In this document: piece after piece, positions 24,696 through 34,741 of the stretch | How the letters are laid out: every line of letters starts with the position of its first letter | Position numbering within the stretch: position 1 is the stretch's first letter | Origin: Chitinophagaceae bacterium | GTDB lineage: Bacteria > Bacteroidota > Bacteroidia > Chitinophagales > Chitinophagaceae | Reading direction: 5' to 3' | Length of the DNA: 47,980 nt | Assembly: GCA_019752295.1 (NCBI GenBank) | Contig: JAIEMK010000066.1 | Span: 1-47,980, forward strand | Translations under genes and position numbers: made by a program | The notes under the pieces: model-generated | What the model was told of the DNA's origin: nothing | Databases searched by the model: none | The model's input: the letters and a program-made list of their open reading frames with translations, nothing else

Positions 24696-25961
24696 ATGAA
24701 AGTATTTAAATTCGGGGGTGCCAGCGTAAATAGTATTGATCGGGTAAAAAATCTGGCATCCATTGTGGATGAAAACAGCGATAGCAACTTAGTAATTATT
24801 ATTTCTGCGATGGGAAAAACTACCAATGCATTAGAAAAAGTTGCTGAAGCATTTTATGCAGGAAAAAAAGAGGAAGCACTTCAACTTTTTCATGCCATAA
24901 AACAACAGCACCTGAATAATTGCAAATATTTACTCGTTACAAAATTCAATGCCTGTGTTGCACAAATGGCAGATTTCTTTACCGAAGTTGAATGGCTTTT
25001 ACACGATAAGCCTGTTAGGGATTTTGATTATTATTACGACCAAATCGTTTGCCTCGGTGAATTGTTGAGCACTTGCATAATTAGTCATTACCTGAATGAA
25101 TCTGGTATTTCAAATGTGTGGCTCGATGTTCGCGACTCAATAAGAACCGACAATAATTTCAGAGATGCAACTGTTGACTGGACTAGCACTAGCGAAAAAA
25201 TAACCCGTCAGGTTTCGGATATATTTAGTGCAAATTTTAAGATTATTATTACGCAGGGATATATTGGAGCAACTGAAGACAATGAAAGCACAACACTTGG
25301 CAGAGAGGGAAGCGATTATTCTGCAGCTATATTTGCCAATATCCTGAATGCAGAAAGTCTAACCATTTGGAAAGACGTGGAAGGCGTGATGAATGCAGAT
25401 CCAAAATCCTATCCCAATGCCGTTTTAATTGATGAATTGAATTATACCGAAGTAATTGAAATGGCTTATTATGGAGCGCAGGTAATCCACCCAAAAACCA
25501 TCAAACCGCTTCAGAATAAAAGTATCCCTTTATTTGTTAAATGTTTTTTGAATAGTAGCCTTCCCGGTACGATTATACATGAGAAAAAAACAAAAGGATT
25601 ACCCCCAATTATCGTGATGAAATCGGATCAGGTATTGATAGAGCTTAAAACACAGGACTTTTCTTTTATTGGCGATGAACCCATTATCAAACTCTATAGT
25701 TTATTCAAGCACTTGCATATCAAGCCCAATCTGATACAAACCGCTGCAATTAGCGTATTTGTTTGTTTGGATAACAGGCCCGATAAAATTGAGCAGCTTG
25801 CATTAACCGCGGGCGAGTTGTTTGATGTGCAAGTAGAAAAAGGTCTTTCACTACTTACCATCAGGCACTACAACGATACAATACTAAATGAATTAAGCGA
25901 AGGGAAAAGCAAAGTTTTAAAACAACAGTCCGAAGAAACGGTACAAGTACTATTCAAATAA
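24696..25961 (+). CDS. Aspartate kinase (monofunctional)
   Basis: 421 residues from ATG 24696. It phosphorylates aspartate, the first step to Lys, Thr, Met and diaminopimelate. The amino-acid kinase fold opens KVFKFGGASVNSIDRV (the KFGG nucleotide site), with GREGSDYSAAIFANILNAESLTIWKDVEGVMNADPKSYPNA and MAYYGAQVIHPKTIKPL as the aspartate-binding and activation segments. The C-terminal 120 residues look like an ACT pair but are divergent; typical regulatory residues cannot be assigned by eye. It converges on the histidine kinase with 7 nt between stops. Confidence 0.9.
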   Translation: MKVFKFGGASVNSIDRVKNLASIVDENSDSNLVIIISAMGKTTNALEKVAEAFYAGKKEEALQLFHAIKQQHLNNCKYLLVTKFNACVAQMADFFTEVEWLLHDKPVRDFDYYYDQIVCLGELLSTCIISHYLNESGISNVWLDVRDSIRTDNNFRDATVDWTSTSEKITRQVSDIFSANFKIIITQGYIGATEDNESTTLGREGSDYSAAIFANILNAESLTIWKDVEGVMNADPKSYPNAVLIDELNYTEVIEMAYYGAQVIHPKTIKPLQNKSIPLFVKCFLNSSLPGTIIHEKKTKGLPPIIVMKSDQVLIELKTQDFSFIGDEPIIKLYSLFKHLHIKPNLIQTAAISVFVCLDNRPDKIEQLALTAGELFDVQVEKGLSLLTIRHYNDTILNELSEGKSKVLKQQSEETVQVLFK

Positions 25962-25968
25962 TTTCGAT

Positions 25969-28161
25969 TTAAGATTCGGGATATAAATGTTTCAGAAGCA
26001 TTGCTTTCAATTCCGACTCCTTAAACGGTTTTACAAGAATATCCGAAATGCCAGCCTTTCGATAAGCATCCAAATCGTCTTGTACAATTGTTGCAGTTAA
26101 GGCAATTACTGGCATAGCAGATTTACCATTGGGATGATTCCGTATAGCAGTTGCGAGTTGATCTCCTGTCATTTTGGGAACATTAATATCGGTAAGCACA
26201 ATATCGTATTGGTTTTTATTGAAAAGATCCCAACCTGCCTGACCGTCTTTGGCCAGATCAAATGGAAGCTGCTGCTTTTTGAGTAATAATCCGAGCAACA
26301 TTGCATTCATTTCATTATCCTCTATTACCAGCGCTTTTTTATCAACAAACAATTGCTCAGAATTAGTTTTCTGCACTGCTGCTAGTACAACTTCATCGGC
26401 CTTTGTCTTTTTATCAACCTGATACAAAAGTGAAACAGTAAATACTGACCCTTCATTTATTTTACTCTGCACTTCTATATTTCCCCCTTGTAACTCTGCG
26501 AGCATTTTACAAATTGGCAATCCCAAACCAGTTCCTCTGATAGCACGTCTGGATTCGTTTGATTTGTCCTGCGAAGTAACTTGTGTAAACTCTTCAAATA
26601 TAGAGCCCAACTGGTTTTGAGGTATTCCAATTCCGGAATCCGCCACTCTGATTCGGATATATGCTTCCTGATCTGATCTGGACGACAACTCTGCTGTAAT
26701 TACAACTGCGCCTTTTTCAGTAAACTTAATAGCATTGCTTGTTAAGTTAAAAAGGATTTGCTTTAATCTAAATTTGTCGCCGATCACAATTAAATCTTTC
26801 GAAACAGCCAATTCCTCTCTAATCTCAATTCCTTTTTCTGCTGCTGCTGCAGTAAATGCGAATGCTACTTCATGAATGGCTTCCGCAATATTAAAAGCCC
26901 GGAGTTCCAATTTTAATTTACCTGCATCGAGTTTGGAAAAATCCAATACATCATTAACAGTATGCAACAAATGATCCGAAGAAGTTCTAATGGCTTGTAG
27001 GTATTTTTTCTTTTCAGGATCAGTTTCAAGGCGGTCAATGATATCCGTAAAGCCCATAATTGAAGTAAGGGGCGAACGAATTTCATGACTCATATTACTA
27101 AGGAATCGACTCTTCACCTGCGTCATCTTTTCTGCATCTTCTCTTGCAATAATCAGTTTCGATTCATACTTAATCAGTCGATATATATTGAAGGATAAAA
27201 GCACAATGATCAATAAAATAATTACAAACGATCCCCAAGAAAACCTTGAAATGGATTCTCTTGCCTGAGATGCGGTAATCATGGCGTTTACCAAATGTTG
27301 TTTCCTTGCAGCCATTTCTTTTTGTAATAAAATCTCCAATGCGGCATCTATTTCTGCAATGATTTTCAAATTGGTTTCAGCCAGTGTTTTTTCGCCTTCA
27401 TTCAAACGCTTACGCAGATTCATTTCTTTATTTACACTACCCTGATAAAACTTCTGAATAGCTTCAGATAGTTTAGTAACAGAAGAATCAGTAACAGACT
27501 CTTTGCTTGTTGAGTCGATAGCCTGACCTTCTTTTGTTGTACCTCCTTTCGCATATTGCAAAGGCACTTCTTCAGTTTTAGATGTGAATAGTTCGCCAAG
27601 TTTCTTAAAAAAACCTCTTTTCTTTTTTGGAACAGCTTTTAAAGTATCAACCCTATTTATTACAAATGACTCAATAATTGATTTGTCAATTTTCTTCACT
27701 TTTAAAGGGCCATTCAATTGAGCAAGTCCCTTTTTTTCGGATATTCTGGAATGAATTGTTACCGAATCTGCAATCATCTTCAACTCTGCAACCATATCTG
27801 CTAGTTGCATTTTCTTGTCAAGCCCCGAAAGTATCTGGTTTACATCAGCACTGTCTTCACTTGATTTGATTTGTTGTAGGTTAAACTGAATTTGACTTAG
27901 TCTAGTTAAAAAAGCCTCCCGATAGGTAGAATCGTAATTACTCAAATAAATGCGGTAATTATTTTCTGCAATAGATAGTTGTTTATCGGTTTCCTGTAAC
28001 AGTCCGATACTCGGATTTTGAATTACAAGTGTGTCTATGGATTGTCTCAGGGAAATCAGGCTTCTGGAGTTAACAGCATTTAAGATCAAAACTGTTATTA
28101 ATACAACAATACAAACGATAATAAGTATGAGATTACTTATAGAAAGCTTTAATTTTTTCAT
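25969..28161 (-). CDS. Hybrid sensor histidine kinase / response regulator
   Basis: 730 residues. TM1 at about residues 9-28 and TM2 at 309-330 enclose an extracytoplasmic, largely helical sensor region of about 280 residues, with a basic stretch KKKRGFFKKLG in the middle. HisKA follows with phospho-acceptor H359 (FLSNMSHEIRSPLTSIMGF), HATPase_c with N476 in NLTSNAIKF, DSGIGIP and GTGLGLPICK, and a C-terminal receiver with acceptor D658 (DIVLTDINVPKM) and K near 711 in LVKPF. No HPt domain or DNA-binding partner is next to it, so the phosphorelay partner is elsewhere. The ligand is unknown. Confidence 0.9.
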   Translation of the reverse strand: MKKLKLSISNLILIIVCIVVLITVLILNAVNSRSLISLRQSIDTLVIQNPSIGLLQETDKQLSIAENNYRIYLSNYDSTYREAFLTRLSQIQFNLQQIKSSEDSADVNQILSGLDKKMQLADMVAELKMIADSVTIHSRISEKKGLAQLNGPLKVKKIDKSIIESFVINRVDTLKAVPKKKRGFFKKLGELFTSKTEEVPLQYAKGGTTKEGQAIDSTSKESVTDSSVTKLSEAIQKFYQGSVNKEMNLRKRLNEGEKTLAETNLKIIAEIDAALEILLQKEMAARKQHLVNAMITASQARESISRFSWGSFVIILLIIVLLSFNIYRLIKYESKLIIAREDAEKMTQVKSRFLSNMSHEIRSPLTSIMGFTDIIDRLETDPEKKKYLQAIRTSSDHLLHTVNDVLDFSKLDAGKLKLELRAFNIAEAIHEVAFAFTAAAAEKGIEIREELAVSKDLIVIGDKFRLKQILFNLTSNAIKFTEKGAVVITAELSSRSDQEAYIRIRVADSGIGIPQNQLGSIFEEFTQVTSQDKSNESRRAIRGTGLGLPICKMLAELQGGNIEVQSKINEGSVFTVSLLYQVDKKTKADEVVLAAVQKTNSEQLFVDKKALVIEDNEMNAMLLGLLLKKQQLPFDLAKDGQAGWDLFNKNQYDIVLTDINVPKMTGDQLATAIRNHPNGKSAMPVIALTATIVQDDLDAYRKAGISDILVKPFKESELKAMLLKHLYPES

Positions 28162-28263
28162 TGATGTTTTCTATATTCAGGGGTCGGTTACGAAAAGGGA
28201 AATTACAACAAAATAGTATTCGAAGGTTTTTAAAGAATTTTTGAAGGCATTAAAATAAAGAAA

Positions 28264-29019
28264 TCAATAGATCTGATAGTCGCCTTTTGCAGTAATAGTA
28301 ATCACCGGAACTTGATGATGCTGCTCAAAATAATCGAACACAAACTTCATTTTTTTGGTAAACCGTTGATAATCGCTGTCGTCTCTACTACTTATTTTAA
28401 GAAAGGAAATATCTTTTGCATTATTGAATCTTATTGGAAAAATATGTACAGGAATATAATCCTGCCCTTGTTCATGCGCATAGGCTGCTAACAGATAAAG
28501 TTCTTCAATTTGAAAATCCTGAATCGGAATGCAACCTTGTGTTACACATTTTCCATGTATAAAAATATCCCCTCCCGGCTTAATAGAATCGCTTAACAAC
28601 TGGTCTGATTCATTTGGATAATTGATGCCCAAAGCCATATGATAGCTACTGTTAGGTTTAAATTCGTTTACATAATAGAAGCCCTCAGGAACCTGAAAAT
28701 CGCCATTCATACGCTTTGGCCCCATGGTACCAGAGAGCGCACAAATCTTGTAAGTCTTGAATAATACAAAGGCTTCTGAATGATTGTTTCTTGCCCATAC
28801 TTCCAATTCACTATCATATTTAAAGCTCCGGATATATAATTCCCTCGGCGGCCAATTCAAATTTAATTTATTGAATTGCTTGAGTAGTCCCTCTTTCCTT
28901 TCCATGAGCAGTTTTCCAAATTTTGGATTTGCTTTTTTCTGGATTTCTATAAAAGAGTCCTGAGCGGCCAACGATACAACAATCAAAAACGATAATAACA
29001 GGCTCTGTAAATATTTCAT
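28264..29019 (-). CDS. YafK-like L,D-transpeptidase family protein
   Basis: 251 residues with the signal peptide MKYLQSLLLSFLIVVSLAAQ. The YkuD/L,D-transpeptidase active site is IHGKCVTQGCIPI, with His and the catalytic Cys of the HGx(6)GC type, which fits the YafK/ErfK branch. Such periplasmic enzymes form 3-3 crosslinks, attach proteins to meso-DAP, or cut such bonds. GTMGPKRMNGDFQVPEGFYYV is the conserved substrate-groove segment. Its start codon sits at the end of a 70-nt sequence that is repeated in front of mltG. Confidence 0.85.
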   Translation of the reverse strand: MKYLQSLLLSFLIVVSLAAQDSFIEIQKKANPKFGKLLMERKEGLLKQFNKLNLNWPPRELYIRSFKYDSELEVWARNNHSEAFVLFKTYKICALSGTMGPKRMNGDFQVPEGFYYVNEFKPNSSYHMALGINYPNESDQLLSDSIKPGGDIFIHGKCVTQGCIPIQDFQIEELYLLAAYAHEQGQDYIPVHIFPIRFNNAKDISFLKISSRDDSDYQRFTKKMKFVFDYFEQHHQVPVITITAKGDYQIY

Positions 29020-29086
29020 GTAATCTTAATTGATTTTGGCTGCATGTAATTCGCTAACAAACATTTCGGTTACCTACAAATTTTTG
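29017..29086 (-). repeat. 70-nt leader repeat, copy A (before the L,D-transpeptidase)
   Basis: On the minus strand this segment runs from CAAAAATTTGT down to the ATG of the L,D-transpeptidase. It aligns without gaps to 36250-36319 before mltG with 61 of 70 bases identical. A 39-nt core has one mismatch (the C/T of TTACATG-C/T-AGCC). The core holds a short reading frame, MFVSELHAAKIN, ending with TAA (29026-29064). It lies between the divergent genes for the L,D-transpeptidase and purK. Confidence 0.85.
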
Positions 29087-29170
29087 CTACACGCAGTTCA
29101 TTTTTTCAAAAATAAGTAATCGTACAAAACCGGCCCCGAGAAAAGAATAAATAATTTTAAAGGGGATAAC

Positions 29171-29178
29171 TATCTTCG
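29171..29178 (+). promoter_or_regulatory. Minus-7-like element TATCTTCG before purK
   Basis: One mismatch to TAnnTTTG, 17 nt before the purK ATG. No TTG at the expected upstream position. Confidence 0.25.
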
Positions 29179-29195
29179 CGCCATATCAATTATAT

Positions 29196-30314
29196 ATGCA
29201 AGTAGGAATTTTAGGAGGAGGCCAGTTGGGTAGAATGTTATTACAAGCCGCTGCCAATTATACGGTAGAGACTTTTGTTTTAGAGAACGATGCAAATTGT
29301 CCTGCGGCTCATTTGTGCCATCACTTTACCAAAGGCGATATCCGCGATTTTGATACTGTGTACGCTTTTGGCAAGAATTTAGATGCCATTACCATTGAAA
29401 TAGAATCGGTAAACATCGAAGCTCTCGAAAAATTAGCAAGTGAGGGTGTTCGCATATTCCCCAATCCAGCTTCAATCAGAATTATCAAAAACAAAATCAC
29501 ACAAAAGGAATTTTATAAAACAAACGAAATCCCCTCTCCCGATTTTGTACTTACACAATCACTGGAAGAATTAAAACAACAGATTCATTTTTTGCCGGCT
29601 GTTCACAAAATTGCTGAGGGTGGATATGACGGTAAAGGTGTGCAGGTGCTAAAAGATTTAAATGCAATTGATAAAGGATTTGACGCACCATCCGTCTTGG
29701 AAAAAATGATTGATCTTCAAAAAGAAATCGCCATCATTATTGCCATAAACGAAAAAGGTGAAGCCGCTATTTATCCACCTGCAGAAATGCTCTTCGACCC
29801 AATTCTAAATTTACTCGACAATCAGGTATCACCCGCAAGAATCCCCGAAAAAGTATTGTGGAAGGCAGAAGCTATTGCGCTGAAAGTGGCAAAAGCATTA
29901 AAAAGTCCCGGTCTATTTGCCGTTGAATTATTTATCGACCGTGATGACAATGTATGGGTAAACGAAACTGCACCAAGAGTACATAATAGCGGGCATCATA
30001 CGATCGAAGCAAACTATTGCAGTCAATACGATATGCTATGGCGCATCATCCTGGGCTATCCCTTAGGCAACACAAAACCAATTTCACCTTCGGCTATCGT
30101 AAACTTATTAGGTGCCCCGGAATATAGTGGCAACGCGGTTTACGAAGGTTTAAACGAAGTACTTAAAGCCGACAATGTATTTGTTCATCTCTATGGCAAA
30201 GCAGATACCAAACCAGGCAGAAAAATGGGGCATGTAACCATATTGAGTAGCGATTATCAGGAACTATTATATCAGGCCAACCGGATAAAACAAATGCTTA
30301 AAGTGATTGCCTGA
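29196..30314 (+). CDS. purK: 5-(carboxyamino)imidazole ribonucleotide synthase
   Basis: 372 residues. PurK uses ATP and bicarbonate to carboxylate AIR to N5-CAIR in purine synthesis. The N-terminus VGILGGGQLGRMLLQAA is diagnostic. The ATP-grasp core includes AEGGYDGKGVQVL and EKMIDLQKEIAIIIA, and the metal site EVNETAPRVHNSGHHTIEA appears as WVNETAPRVHNSGHHT. YGKADTKPGRKMGHVTIL is the typical end. Complete length. purE is not in the window. The gene is divergent from the L,D-transpeptidase. Confidence 0.94.
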   Translation: MQVGILGGGQLGRMLLQAAANYTVETFVLENDANCPAAHLCHHFTKGDIRDFDTVYAFGKNLDAITIEIESVNIEALEKLASEGVRIFPNPASIRIIKNKITQKEFYKTNEIPSPDFVLTQSLEELKQQIHFLPAVHKIAEGGYDGKGVQVLKDLNAIDKGFDAPSVLEKMIDLQKEIAIIIAINEKGEAAIYPPAEMLFDPILNLLDNQVSPARIPEKVLWKAEAIALKVAKALKSPGLFAVELFIDRDDNVWVNETAPRVHNSGHHTIEANYCSQYDMLWRIILGYPLGNTKPISPSAIVNLLGAPEYSGNAVYEGLNEVLKADNVFVHLYGKADTKPGRKMGHVTILSSDYQELLYQANRIKQMLKVIA

Positions 30315-30331
30315 TAAAATTCCCTAGTATT

Positions 30332-31282
30332 TTATTTAATACGCTTCTTCACATTCAATGGACGAAGAAACCCGATGCCAATTAAACTTTTTGTTTGTAG
30401 TGCCGGAGAACTATGATTTTTTCCGAATAGTCTAACATTATCATCATAAATCAAATCCAGACTATAAGTAGCTGAAAAATATTTATTGATTTTAAAAGCC
30501 AATTGATTGGTCATAAATACGTCTACATTTTGAGGATCGGATTTATAGTTTGAGAACAAATCAAGTCTGCCTTTGTACCCTATATTTTTAGCAATTGTTG
30601 TAGTATAGTTAACCGTAACAAAAGCACCTATTTCGTTTAACGAATGTTGGCCGGCAGGAACCCCATACAAACCTTTATCAGATAAATTTTTATTGGTTAA
30701 TAGGGTCCATCTGGATGTTAATGGTGAAATGAATAAAGAAAATTTATCTGTTGGCTTGTAATCAAAACCAATAGAAAGTATTACGTAAGCCGGCGATAAA
30801 AAAGAAGAAGATAATTCCGGTGGAGTAATGCCGTAATTATAACCATCAAAAAACTGTGAGCGGAAATTGAACAAACCAGAAACATACCATTTCCCTAAAG
30901 TATCTACCTTATACCCAAATTTGCTCAGGTAATCCATTCTATCATCATTTTTCCTGCCTCCCGAGCTCGTTGTATTTACATAGCCCAAATTCAAATCCAG
31001 ATTATTATCCCATCCCGTACGGCTTTTTTTATAAAAAAAATAATACGATAGGTAAGAATTAGCAGCTAAAGAAAAATTATCGCCACCCGCGGCCCAGTTG
31101 CTTAAAGAGCCCTGTGAAAGGGTAAAACTAAAAACCCCACCTCTTTTCCAAGTCCAATTGGTTGTATCCACTTCTTTTTTTACTGATCTGGATGTTTCTG
31201 ACCTTAATTTGTTTACAGTGATGTCTTGTGAAAAAGCCTGTACTGATATAAATAGGCAAAAAAATAGTGCAATTCCCTTCAT
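30332..31282 (-). CDS. DUF3078 domain-containing outer-membrane protein
   Basis: 316 residues from ATG 31282, which follows AAGAAGG and begins a signal peptide (MKGIALFFCLFISVQAFSQ); the frame is open further upstream but those codons look non-coding. The mature part matches DUF3078 as recalled: WKRGGVFSFTLSQGSLSNWAAGGDNFSLA, then NNLDLNLGYVNTTS and DRMDYLSKFGYKVDTLGKWYVSGLFNFRSQF. Alternating strands and many aromatic residues suggest an outer-membrane beta barrel. Function unknown. Confidence 0.83.
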   Translation of the reverse strand: MKGIALFFCLFISVQAFSQDITVNKLRSETSRSVKKEVDTTNWTWKRGGVFSFTLSQGSLSNWAAGGDNFSLAANSYLSYYFFYKKSRTGWDNNLDLNLGYVNTTSSGGRKNDDRMDYLSKFGYKVDTLGKWYVSGLFNFRSQFFDGYNYGITPPELSSSFLSPAYVILSIGFDYKPTDKFSLFISPLTSRWTLLTNKNLSDKGLYGVPAGQHSLNEIGAFVTVNYTTTIAKNIGYKGRLDLFSNYKSDPQNVDVFMTNQLAFKINKYFSATYSLDLIYDDNVRLFGKNHSSPALQTKSLIGIGFLRPLNVKKRIK

Positions 31283-31372
31283 TCCTTCTTTTTTGAGCGC
31301 CAAAATAAAGAGATTATATCTAGTTTCACGAATGTAATGCTGCCAATCTGACATTAAACTCTTGATTTTATG

Positions 31373-31380
31373 TATTTTTG
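31373..31380 (+). promoter_or_regulatory. Minus-7 element TATTTTTG before miaB
   Basis: An exact TAnnTTTG match, 21 nt before the ATG at 31402, which argues against the TTG at 31378 inside the element as start. It probably drives the miaB to yihY run. Confidence 0.45.
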
Positions 31381-31401
31381 CAGACTAAAACAGTAACGAA
31401 C

Positions 31402-32835
31402 ATGGAATTAATGGATCTGGAAGGCAAAGTTCAGGATGAAACCCGTCAAGGTGAGGCCTTCAATCCTTTTATAAACGACCCTAACGAATACAAAAAGCAT
31501 TTTTATATTGAAAGCTACGGGTGTGCCATGAATTTTGCCGATAGCGAAGTGGTTGCTTCCATACTTCAGCAAAACGGATTTGGAGCTACCAAAAATCTGG
31601 AAGAAGCCGACTTGATTCTGGTAAATACCTGCTCAATAAGAGAAAAAGCAGAACAAACTATTCGCAAAAGACTAACAGAATTCAGAAAGTGTAAAGAAAA
31701 GAAGTCGGGATTGTTGGTTGGAGTTCTGGGTTGTATGGCAGAACGCTTGAAGTCGAAATTGCTGGAAGAAGAAAAATTGGTAGATCTGGTGGTAGGTCCG
31801 GATGCTTATAGAAGCCTCCCTATTCTTATTGAAGAAGCAGAAACCGGTCAGAAGGCAGTAAATGTTTTGTTGAGTAGGGATGAAACCTATTCAGATATCG
31901 CCCCCATTAGATTGGACAGCAACGGGGTTTCTGCATTTGTTTCAATTATGAGGGGCTGCAATAATATGTGTAGTTTTTGTGTGGTTCCTTTTACAAGAGG
32001 CAGAGAAAGGAGTAGAGATGCAAATAGTATTTTGGCAGAATCAGTGGATCTGTTCAATAGGGGCTATAAAGAGATCACACTACTGGGTCAGAATGTAGAT
32101 AGTTATTACTGGAGAGACGAGCTAAATCAGCACTGTGTAACATTTGCTGAACTATTGGAGAAGATTGCAATGATTAGTCCTTTGTTGAGAGTGCGTTTCA
32201 GTACTTCTCATCCAAAAGATATTACCGATGAAGTGCTTTATACGATTGCAAAACACAAAAACATTTGTAACTATATTCACTTGCCTGTGCAGAGTGGAAA
32301 TAATCGGGTATTACAATTAATGAACAGAACTTATACCAGAGAGTGGTATATGGCAAAAATAAACCGCATCAGAGAAATTATTCCCGATTGTGGTATTAGC
32401 ACAGATATTATTGCTGGCTTTTGTACCGAAACGGAAGAAGATCATCAGCAAACATTAGAGATTATGCAATATAGCAAATACGATTATGGCTATATGTATT
32501 TCTATAGTGAACGCCCTGGAACGCTAGCCAGTAAAAGGTTTGAAGATGATGTACCCGAAGAAGTAAAAAAACGCAGGCTGACAGAAATCGTGGATTTGCA
32601 ATATCAACTCTCGCTTCGAAGCAATCAGAACGATGTTGGAAAAACGTTTAAAATACTGATTGATGGTGAGAGTAAAAAGGATGCAGATTTTTGGAAAGGA
32701 AGAAATGATCAGAACAAAGTGGCCGTATTTAAAAAGGGTAAACATCACCTTCAGATTGGCGACTATGTATTTGTAAAAATCAATTCCTGTACCAAGGGCA
32801 CTTTGTTAGGTGAATTTGTAAACATTTCAGAATAG
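31402..32835 (+). CDS. miaB: tRNA-2-methylthio-N6-dimethylallyladenosine synthase
   Basis: 477 residues from ATG 31402. MiaB is a radical SAM methylthiotransferase acting on i6A37 of tRNAs. The N-terminal MTTase domain has its three cluster cysteines C41 (YGCAMN), C77 (NTCSIREKA) and C111 (LGCMAE). The radical SAM cysteines are C186, C190 and C193 ([23 protein letters not shown]). [20 protein letters not shown] and a C-terminal TRAM domain (residues about 410-475) complete the fold. It heads a run of co-directional genes. Confidence 0.95.
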   Translation: MELMDLEGKVQDETRQGEAFNPFINDPNEYKKHFYIESYGCAMNFADSEVVASILQQNGFGATKNLEEADLILVNTCSIREKAEQTIRKRLTEFRKCKEKKSGLLVGVLGCMAERLKSKLLEEEKLVDLVVGPDAYRSLPILIEEAETGQKAVNVLLSRDETYSDIAPIRLDSNGVSAFVSIMRGCNNMCSFCVVPFTRGRERSRDANSILAESVDLFNRGYKEITLLGQNVDSYYWRDELNQHCVTFAELLEKIAMISPLLRVRFSTSHPKDITDEVLYTIAKHKNICNYIHLPVQSGNNRVLQLMNRTYTREWYMAKINRIREIIPDCGISTDIIAGFCTETEEDHQQTLEIMQYSKYDYGYMYFYSERPGTLASKRFEDDVPEEVKKRRLTEIVDLQYQLSLRSNQNDVGKTFKILIDGESKKDADFWKGRNDQNKVAVFKKGKHHLQIGDYVFVKINSCTKGTLLGEFVNISE

Positions 32836-32867
32836 TACTTCCTTTTAAAGGGATTAAAATTATAGCA

Positions 32868-34154
32868 ATGGATCTTCAATCAATAAAAAACAGGTTTGGC
32901 ATTATCGGTAATGCGCCTTCTTTGAACCACGCATTGAATACGGCTGTGCAGGTTGCAGCAACCGACCTCACGGTTTTAATAGTGGGGGAAAGTGGTGTGG
33001 GTAAAGAAGTGTTTTCTCAAATCATTCACGCACTCTCCAGCAGAAAACACAATCCGTTTATCGCAGTTAACTGTGGAGCCATTCCCGAAGGAACGATTGA
33101 TTCAGAATTATTTGGTCACGAAAAAGGAGCATTCACCGGGGCGGTAGACAGTAGAAAAGGATATTTTGAAACCGTAAGTGGGGGTACTATTTTTCTGGAT
33201 GAAATCGGCGAAATGCCTTTGGGAACACAAGCACGTTTATTGCGTGTACTCGAAACAGGTGAATTCATCAGGGTAGGTTCGTCAAAAGTGCAGAAAACAG
33301 ACGTTCGCGTAATTGCAGCAACAAACAGAGAACTATTGGAGTTTACACAAAAAGGAAGATTCAGGGAAGACCTCTATTATCGTTTAAGTACAGTACCAAT
33401 TAGGGTTCCTTCTTTAAGAGATCGAAAAGAAGATATCCTCTTGCTCTTTAGAAAATTCGTAGTTGATTTCTCAGAACGATATAAAACAATACCGGTACAA
33501 TTAGATGAAGATGCCAAACAACTGTTGATTCATTATGGTTGGCAGGGTAATGTGCGGGAACTAAAAAATATTGCTGAACAAATTTCTGTATTGAGCACCA
33601 ATCCTCAGATTAGTGCCATAGAATTAAAAAACTTTCTGCCCGATAAAAATAAAAACCGCTTACCAGTATTGGCCAACCAGCCACATTCGAATAACGATTT
33701 CGCTAACGAAAGGGAGATCTTATACAAATTGTTTTTCGATATGAAAAAGGATGTTACTGAGCTAAAGAAAATGTTTCTTGAGATTCTACAAAACCCTTCT
33801 CTGGCAGGTTCTGCAGCCAATTTCACGCGCGACTCTCTCATGAACGACTTTCATACCAACGGTGAGATTGTAAATACCAGTAACCAGCAAAATAGTCTGA
33901 ATACAGCTTCAAATATTCAACCCGCTTACCTAAACAATAACCAGCTCAATTCGCAGCCGATGATATTGAGTGAAGACAGTATTCAGCAACACGAAGAGAT
34001 CGAAGAATCTTTGAATATCATGGACAAGGAAAAAGAACTAATTGTGAAAGCTTTAAAAAAGCATAAGGGGAAACGTCGTGACGCTTCTTTAGATCTTGGA
34101 ATCAGTGAAAGAACTTTATACCGAAAACTTAAGGAGTACGATATTGATGAATGA
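32868..34154 (+). CDS. Sigma-54-interacting AAA+ transcriptional activator without receiver domain
   Basis: 428 residues. The AAA+ domain begins almost at the N-terminus: Walker A GESGVGKE (residues 40-47), the sigma-54-contacting GAFTGA (87-92), Walker B GGTIFLDEIGE with D111/E112, and the arginine finger region FREDLYYRLSTVPIRVPSLRDR. Only about 15 residues precede it, so there is no receiver, GAF or PAS sensor. A long Asn/Gln-rich linker (about 255-375) leads to a Fis-type helix-turn-helix (KRRDASLDLGISERTLYRKL). The stop overlaps the first possible lptE start. It lies between miaB and lptE. Confidence 0.9.
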   Translation: MDLQSIKNRFGIIGNAPSLNHALNTAVQVAATDLTVLIVGESGVGKEVFSQIIHALSSRKHNPFIAVNCGAIPEGTIDSELFGHEKGAFTGAVDSRKGYFETVSGGTIFLDEIGEMPLGTQARLLRVLETGEFIRVGSSKVQKTDVRVIAATNRELLEFTQKGRFREDLYYRLSTVPIRVPSLRDRKEDILLLFRKFVVDFSERYKTIPVQLDEDAKQLLIHYGWQGNVRELKNIAEQISVLSTNPQISAIELKNFLPDKNKNRLPVLANQPHSNNDFANEREILYKLFFDMKKDVTELKKMFLEILQNPSLAGSAANFTRDSLMNDFHTNGEIVNTSNQQNSLNTASNIQPAYLNNNQLNSQPMILSEDSIQQHEEIEESLNIMDKEKELIVKALKKHKGKRRDASLDLGISERTLYRKLKEYDIDE

Positions 34155-34219
34155 TTTCTAATTCAATTAAAAATATGAAAAACCAAATAATTCAATTTTT
34201 TGTTTCACAAAGAAAAAAC

Positions 34220-34720
34220 ATGACCCGCAATCTAATTATAGTTTTTGCAACCATGTTCATTTCATCTTGTGGCATCTATACTTTAAACGATGTATCGATC
34301 GACTACACCAAAGTGAAGACGATCAAATTATTTACAATTGAAAACAAAGCCAGTTATGTAAACCCACAACTGAGCCCGAAATTGTATGATAAATTGTTAC
34401 AGAAGTTCACCAATTCAACCAAGCTTACCAGAACCAATAAAGACGATGCCGATTATCAAGTGATTGCTACGGTCACCGGATATAACGGATCGCAGACAGT
34501 TGGTATTAGTGCACAACAAGCCACTACCAACCGATTAACAGTGAGCATCCACGTTGTTTTGAAAAAGACTCAGGAAAACAAAACTGAAGAATTTGACGTG
34601 AGCAGGAGTGCTGATTTTTCGGCTAATTTATCTTTGCAACAGGCCGAGGGACAATTATTAGATGAGTTGGTTAGAAATCTAACCGACGAAATTTTTAACC
34701 ATATATTTTCGAACTGGTAA
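34220..34720 (+). CDS. lptE: LPS-assembly lipoprotein LptE
   Basis: 166 residues from ATG 34220, chosen because it gives a clean lipoprotein signal MTRNLIIVFATMFISSC with lipobox ISSC (C17). Earlier ATGs at 34151 (overlapping the activator stop) and 34175 would add a polar 8-23-residue extension. The mature part GIYTLNDVSIDYTKVKTIKLFTIENKASYVNPQLSPKLYDKL fits the Bacteroidota LptE family as recalled. LptE plugs the LptD barrel that delivers LPS to the outer leaflet. It is in a co-directional run with secG, mltG and yihY. Confidence 0.8.
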   Translation: MTRNLIIVFATMFISSCGIYTLNDVSIDYTKVKTIKLFTIENKASYVNPQLSPKLYDKLLQKFTNSTKLTRTNKDDADYQVIATVTGYNGSQTVGISAQQATTNRLTVSIHVVLKKTQENKTEEFDVSRSADFSANLSLQQAEGQLLDELVRNLTDEIFNHIFSNW

Positions 34721-34741
34721 TGAAGTTGTACTTTTATTGAT

